Source: Ferrimonas kyonanensis DSM 18153 (GTDB taxonomy: Bacteria > Pseudomonadota > Gammaproteobacteria > Enterobacterales > Shewanellaceae). Taken from it: 64,000 nucleotides of DNA. The notes beneath the pieces were generated by a model. The model worked only from the letters and a program-made list of their open reading frames with translations. It did not search any database and was not told where the DNA came from. The stretch spans positions 62,001 to 126,000 of the forward strand of contig NZ_AUDJ01000015.1 of the NCBI RefSeq assembly GCF_000425405.1. The letters are read 5' to 3'. The translations under genes and the position numbers were made by a program. Every line of letters begins with the position of its first letter. Positions within the stretch are counted from its first letter, which is position 1. Of the stretch, positions 60,261 through 64,000 are shown piece after piece.

Positions 60261-60990
60261 GATACGAGTGGATCAGTTGGTCTACCAGCGCGATGCGTTT
60301 TCCCTCAAGGTCGATCAGCTGCTGATTGCACCGGGGGAAAAAGTGGCATTGATGGGCGAGAACGGCTGCGGCAAGAGTACCTTGCTGGGCTTGCTGACCG
60401 GGCTGCTGACGCCCGCGAGTGGCGACATAAAGTACGGCAACCAGTCTTTGGCGCAACTGGGGTTTCCACAGCGATCGCGGCTGTTTTCCCTGTTGTCGCA
60501 GTTTTCAGACATTGCGTTTCCTTTCACCGTGGCCGAAGTGGCCCTGATGGGGCGTTTTGCTCACCTCAAGGGCGGTCAGTACAGCGATGAGGACCGGCGC
60601 CAGACTCGGGAACTGCTGGCCTTGCTGGATGTGCTGAGATACCAGGATCGCAGCTATGGCGAACTGTCTGGAGGCGAACAGCGGCGGGTGATGATGGCCC
60701 GGGTGCTGAACCAGGCCACCCCCATCGTCTATTTGGATGAGCCGAACTCCAGCCTGGATGTGCGTCATACGCTGCAGATTTTCGGCCACCTGGCGCAACT
60801 GGAGGCCACCGTGGTGACCTCGGTGCACGACATCAACCTGGCTCATGCGCATTTTGATCGTTTTCTGTTTTTTAAGGCGGGGCGACTGCTGCACGACGTG
60901 CAGCGCCATCAGGTCACGCCACAACTGTTATCCGAGGTTTATGATGTATCGGTCTCTGTGGGTACTGATAGCTTTCGTTTTTGCTGCTAA
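60253..60990 (+). CDS. FecE/BtuD-type importer ATPase
   Basis: 245 residues from ATG 60253. Walker A LMGENGCGKSTLLGLL, signature LSGGEQRRVMMARVL, Walker B IVYLDEPNSSLD, H-loop TSVHDINLAHAHF. Pairs with the FecCD permease before it and the binding protein after it, whose gene overlaps this one by 50 bases. Confidence 0.88.
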   Translation: MAEIRVDQLVYQRDAFSLKVDQLLIAPGEKVALMGENGCGKSTLLGLLTGLLTPASGDIKYGNQSLAQLGFPQRSRLFSLLSQFSDIAFPFTVAEVALMGRFAHLKGGQYSDEDRRQTRELLALLDVLRYQDRSYGELSGGEQRRVMMARVLNQATPIVYLDEPNSSLDVRHTLQIFGHLAQLEATVVTSVHDINLAHAHFDRFLFFKAGRLLHDVQRHQVTPQLLSEVYDVSVSVGTDSFRFCC

Positions 60991-61732
60991 GGCCGCCGCC
61001 TACGACAGAGTGGTGTTGTTGGCTCCGGCGGCCGGGGATCTGTTCCAGCGACTGGGGCAGGCCCATAAAGTGGTGGGCGTGACCCGCTCCAACGACGACT
61101 TTCCCGAGGCGCTGCAGGTTGGCAGTCACATCAAGCCCAATCTCGAGCTGATTAAATCCCTCGATCCGGATCTGATCGTGGTGGCCAGTGAGCGTTTTTT
61201 CAGCGCCGAAATGGCCCGCCTGGTGGGGGCCGAGGTGTTTTGGTACCAGCCGGTGACTCTGGATGGGGTTTTGACTGAGCTGGCGCGGCTGGGAACGGCG
61301 CTGGACTGCCAGCCACAGGCCGAGGCGGTGGCCGAAGAACTGCAACAGCTGCGTTTGCGGCTGCAGCCGTTGTCCGACCGGCCCAAGGTGGTCTACGAGG
61401 TGACCGAAATGCCGCTGACTCTGGCCGGGCAGGGCAACATCGCCGCCGACATTGTCGCTGCCGCCGGAGGCGAGCTGGTGACCCCGTCGACTCGCAAGCT
61501 GGTGAAGTTCAATGTTGAAGGGGTATTGATGAGCCAGCCGGATTACTACCTGTACCAACAGGGGCCGATGAACCCGTCGCCGACGCCGCCGCTGCGTCGT
61601 CCCCACTACCGTCATCTCAATGCCGAGGCGATCAAGGTGGATCAGCTGCGCTTCTCCCGCGCCAATGGCGATTCATTTTCCGTGGCCCTGGACCTGAATC
61701 AGGTCTTTTTGCATCAAGGAGATAACCGTTGA
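60941..61732 (+). CDS. Periplasmic binding protein of the second corrinoid-type importer
   Basis: 263 residues: signal peptide MMYRSLWVLIAFVFAAKAAA, then a class III fold with VVLLAPAAGDLFQRLGQAHKVVGV (in parts), LIKSLDPDLIVVASERFF and VYEVTEMPLTLAGQGNIAADIVAAAGG. GAGG lies just before the ATG at 60941 (or 60944). It resembles haem/B12 binding proteins (BtuF, HmuT) but is clearly distinct from the BtuF at 32434. Substrate not determinable. Confidence 0.82.
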   Translation: MMYRSLWVLIAFVFAAKAAAYDRVVLLAPAAGDLFQRLGQAHKVVGVTRSNDDFPEALQVGSHIKPNLELIKSLDPDLIVVASERFFSAEMARLVGAEVFWYQPVTLDGVLTELARLGTALDCQPQAEAVAEELQQLRLRLQPLSDRPKVVYEVTEMPLTLAGQGNIAADIVAAAGGELVTPSTRKLVKFNVEGVLMSQPDYYLYQQGPMNPSPTPPLRRPHYRHLNAEAIKVDQLRFSRANGDSFSVALDLNQVFLHQGDNR

Positions 61733-61793
61733 TTTAAAAGGTATTTAAGTGAAGTGGCGGACCAAGGTCACATTGATGACTTGTGCTCACAAA

Positions 61794-61847
61794 CACTTCA
61801 ACTTTCCACAGTGTTTCAGGCTCAGGCTGCCTCTACACTGACTCCAG
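61794..61847 (+). promoter_or_regulatory. Conserved box upstream of riboswitch 3
   Basis: Second copy of the 24-bp sequence found at 56287-56310, again followed after 16 bases by TACACTG-A-CTCCAG, just before the aptamer. Confidence 0.6.
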
Positions 61848-62041
61848 ATTAAGGCTCCTCGATTTGAGGGGTTCCGTGGGCGGCAGGGCCGTCACGGGGC
61901 CGGGGAACCGGATGTGAATTCCGGGCTGTACCCGCAACTGTAACCGTTTGTGCCGACAGGCAGGGTTGCTTCCAATGCCACTGGCAAACGCCGGGAAGGG
62001 GGAGTGGACCGAAAACGGAAGCCAGGATACCCACCTTAATC
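61847..62041 (+). promoter_or_regulatory. Cobalamin riboswitch 3 (cbiD leader)
   Basis: P1 arms GATTAAG (61847-61853) and CTTAATC (62035-62041) pair. Core elements GGGGAACCGGATGTGAATTCCGG, GCTGTACCCGCAACTGTAA, CGCCGGGAAGG and the B12 box GCCAGGATACCCACC at 62021-62035 are in order. It should control cbiD, cbiC, cbiE and the rest of the operon beyond the window. Confidence 0.92.
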
Positions 62042-62140
62042 TCCAGACGCTGAACACCGGGCGGGCTTACCCGGTAGTAGTGCATAGTCATTGCTCCTGC
62101 CCGTCTTGTCTCAGCTTCCTGCTACTGTTTGGATGCCGAT

Positions 62141-63298
62141 GTGACAGACCCGAAATACCCGAACACCCGAGCTCCGGCCGACACCGGCGTTACCCGGATT
62201 AAGCGCAGTCGCCATCGAGGCGAGCTGCGAACAGGCTATACCACCGGCGCCTGCGCCACGGCGGCCGCCCTGGCGGCGCTAGAGGCTGTTGTTAGCGGTC
62301 GCCACCCGGACACCGTGGTGATCACCCTGCCCATTGGCGAGCAAGCCGAGTTTGCGGTGCTGGCCCGCCCCGCCGCCGAAGGGGAACGCTGTTGCGCGGT
62401 GATCAAGGATGCCGGCGACGACCCCGATTGCACTCATGGCGCCGCCATCACCGTGACCCTGGCCCTGACTGACGAGCCGGGCATTGTGTTTGCCGCCGGA
62501 GAAGGCGTAGCCACGGTGACCTTGCCGGGGCTGGAGCTGGCGGTAGGGGAGCCGGCCATCAACCCGGTACCCAGAAAGATGATTCGCGAGCACCTGTTGC
62601 CCCTGCTGCAACGTCATGGCCATGTTGGCGCTCGAGTGACGGTGTCGATCCCCGGTGGTGAACAACTGGCGGAGCAGACCATCGGCCGTCGCCTGGGCTT
62701 GATCGGCGGCCTGTCCATTCTTGGTACTCGCGGCACCGTGCATCCGTACTCCACCTCCGCTTACGCCGCCTCGGTACGCCAAAGCATCGAGGTGGCTCGG
62801 GCCCAGGGGCAGCGACAAGTGGTGCTGACTACCGGCAGCCGCACCGAAAAAGCCGCCATGGCGCTGCACGCCAGCTTACCCCAATGCGCCTTCATTCAAG
62901 TGGGGGATTTCAGTGGCGTCGGCCTCAGGGCGTCGGCCCGGCAAGACATGGCCCAGGTGGAACTGGTCACCATGATCGGCAAGCTGTGCAAGATGGTCGG
63001 GGGCACCCTGATGACCCACGTGACCGGACGGCCAATCAATTTTTCGCTGCTGGCTGACCATGCCAGCGGCTTTACTGACGACGCCGAGCTGCTGCAACAG
63101 ATTCGGTCGGCCAATACCGGCCGCCATCTGCTCGAACTTGGCCGTCAGCACCTGCCAGACGACTACTGGCAACTTCTTTGTACCGAAGCGGCGCGCCATT
63201 GCGCTGACTACGCCCACCATTCCTTTTCTGTGGTTGTGCGGCTGGTGGACTTTGACGGGTCCACTCTGGCCCAGGGTCACTATGGAGACCATGTATGA
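62141..63298 (+). CDS. cbiD: Cobalt-precorrin-5B C1-methyltransferase CbiD
   Basis: About 385 residues. RTGYTTGACATAAALAALEA, VIKDAGDDPDCTHGAAI, NPVPRKMIREHLL, LSILGTRGTVHPYSTSAYAASVRQSIEVA (read in parts) and VQVGDFSGVGL-like FIQVGDFSGVGL are CbiD signatures. CbiD belongs to the anaerobic pathway and ring-contracts the macrocycle. The start is ambiguous: GTG 62141 is listed, with TTG 62129 as alternative; neither has a strong ribosome binding site. Confidence 0.93.
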   Translation: MTDPKYPNTRAPADTGVTRIKRSRHRGELRTGYTTGACATAAALAALEAVVSGRHPDTVVITLPIGEQAEFAVLARPAAEGERCCAVIKDAGDDPDCTHGAAITVTLALTDEPGIVFAAGEGVATVTLPGLELAVGEPAINPVPRKMIREHLLPLLQRHGHVGARVTVSIPGGEQLAEQTIGRRLGLIGGLSILGTRGTVHPYSTSAYAASVRQSIEVARAQGQRQVVLTTGSRTEKAAMALHASLPQCAFIQVGDFSGVGLRASARQDMAQVELVTMIGKLCKMVGGTLMTHVTGRPINFSLLADHASGFTDDAELLQQIRSANTGRHLLELGRQHLPDDYWQLLCTEAARHCADYAHHSFSVVVRLVDFDGSTLAQGHYGDHV

Positions 63299-63951
63299 AC
63301 CCCATGTCCCAACTGACGGCCCAGGGGCGTCAGATTGAAACCGATTCTTTCGCCATCATCGATCGGGAGATCGAACTGCATCACGGCGGGCACCTGTTCA
63401 GCGATCTGCAGTGGCCGGTGGTGCGGCGGGCGATCCATACCAGCGGTGATTTCGAATTTGCCCGCCTGTTTCGCTTCAGCCCGTCGGCAATGGAAGCGGG
63501 CATGGAGGCGTTGCGACGTGGGGCGCCCATCGTGTCGGACGTCACCATGATCACCGCCGGCCTCAGTCCCAGTCGTTGTCGCCCGTTTGGTGTTGAAGGT
63601 CACTGTTTTATCAGCGATCCCGAGGTGATTGAACGGGCCAAGGCATCGGGCATTACCCGCGCCATCGAATCGATGCGGCTGGCCCGGGACAAAGGGTTGT
63701 TGGATGGCGGCATTGTTGCCATTGGCAATGCGCCGACGGCGTTGTTTGAGGTGCTGAGAATGGTCGAGGCTGGCGAGGCGATGCCGGCGCTGATCATCGG
63801 TATTCCGGTGGGTTTTGTTCGCGCCGATGAGTCGAAAACCCAGTTGGTCGGTCAGGCTAAGGTGCCGTTTATCAGCTCGCTGGGCCGCAAAGGCGGCAGT
63901 CCGTTGGTGGTTTCCAGTCTGCATGCCTTGATGGTGGAGGCGGCCAAATGA
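63295..63951 (+). CDS. cbiC: Cobalt-precorrin-8 methylmutase CbiC
   Basis: 218 residues. IETDSFAIIDREI, WPVVRRAIHTSGDFEFARLFRF (catalytic His), PIVSDVTMITAGLSP, IGNAPTALFEVLRMVEAG and IIGIPVGFVRADESK match CbiC/CobH. It moves a methyl group to form cobyrinic acid. Overlaps cbiD and cbiE by four bases each. Confidence 0.94.
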   Translation: MNPMSQLTAQGRQIETDSFAIIDREIELHHGGHLFSDLQWPVVRRAIHTSGDFEFARLFRFSPSAMEAGMEALRRGAPIVSDVTMITAGLSPSRCRPFGVEGHCFISDPEVIERAKASGITRAIESMRLARDKGLLDGGIVAIGNAPTALFEVLRMVEAGEAMPALIIGIPVGFVRADESKTQLVGQAKVPFISSLGRKGGSPLVVSSLHALMVEAAK

Positions 63952-64000
63952 CAGGCCGGATTCGCCTCATTGGAATCGGTGACGATGGTTGCCTGAGCCT
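63948..64000 (+). CDS. cbiE: Start of cbiE (precorrin methyltransferase), cut by window edge
   Basis: ATG 63948 overlaps the cbiC stop. The visible residues MTGRIRLIGIGDDGCLS match the N-terminal SAM-binding strand of CbiE/CobL C5,15-methyltransferases. Gene order cbiD-cbiC-cbiE supports this. Confidence 0.75.
   Translation, partial: MTGRIRLIGIGDDGCLS

Overview
This 64 kb window is chromosomal DNA of a Gram-negative gammaproteobacterium. Outer-membrane porins and barrels, TonB-dependent uptake, NrfA/NnrS nitrogen-oxide respiration, ACR3 arsenite efflux and a Marinobacter-type fatty acyl reductase suggest a marine facultative anaerobe of the Alteromonadales, perhaps Ferrimonas-like. That placement is inference, since no rRNA or housekeeping marker is present. 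The core DNA is GC-rich (39 of 60 bases at 31261-31320). Two accessory blocks are clearly AT-rich (20 of 60 at 22621-22680; 18 of 60 at 46801-46860).

Layout. 1-6.7 kb: AraC regulator, secreted phosphodiesterase-like lipoprotein, XRE regulator divergent from a two-domain fatty acyl-CoA reductase across a 39-bp dyad, and an M14 carboxypeptidase. 6.7-13 kb: a long minus-strand unit (porin, PCu(A)C copper chaperone, an unusual cytochrome/Lcl protein, beta-propeller, SCO protein, cytochrome c, a small exported protein, a deaminase) facing a LysR regulator. 13-19.3 kb: exported metalloprotease-like protein, DUF350 protein, ACR3 pump, and two tandem paralogous DUF5692-type membrane proteins.

19.3-25.4 kb: a degraded mobile island. 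It holds a 5'-truncated tyrosine recombinase, a TnpC-like partner, a RecD-like helicase broken by a stop codon and a frameshift, and two AT-rich tandem genes of unknown family that each end in an HEPN-type R-x4-5-H motif. These two are the best candidate for an undescribed, possibly defensive, system.

27.8-41.9 kb: a cobalamin riboswitch followed by a tightly overlapping 14-gene run (btuB, btuD, btuC, cobU, btuF, a second cobU, cobC, a divergent cobT, cobQ, cbiA, cobS, a CbiR-like TIM-barrel gene, cbiB, cobD). It couples corrinoid uptake to late nucleotide-loop assembly and possibly cobamide remodelling. 41.9-45.4 kb: a DUF4056-like lipoprotein and two outer-membrane barrel proteins.

45.5-52.6 kb: an array of small AT-rich minus-strand genes separated by related, imperfectly palindromic repeats and attC-like core sites, with no integrase in the window. 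This looks like a cluster of integron cassettes lacking an integrase. 52.7-55.8 kb: nrfA and nnrS, plus a candidate small RNA.

56.3-64 kb: a second cobalamin riboswitch leads a unit encoding an exported (periplasmic) CbiK cobaltochelatase, an ABC-2 type transporter pair and a complete FecCD/BtuCDF-type importer. A third riboswitch leads cbiD, cbiC and the start of cbiE, which indicates the anaerobic (early cobalt insertion) B12 route. The second and third riboswitches share an identical 24-bp upstream box. Together the three regulons link B12 scavenging, synthesis and periplasmic cobalt chelation under B12 feedback.
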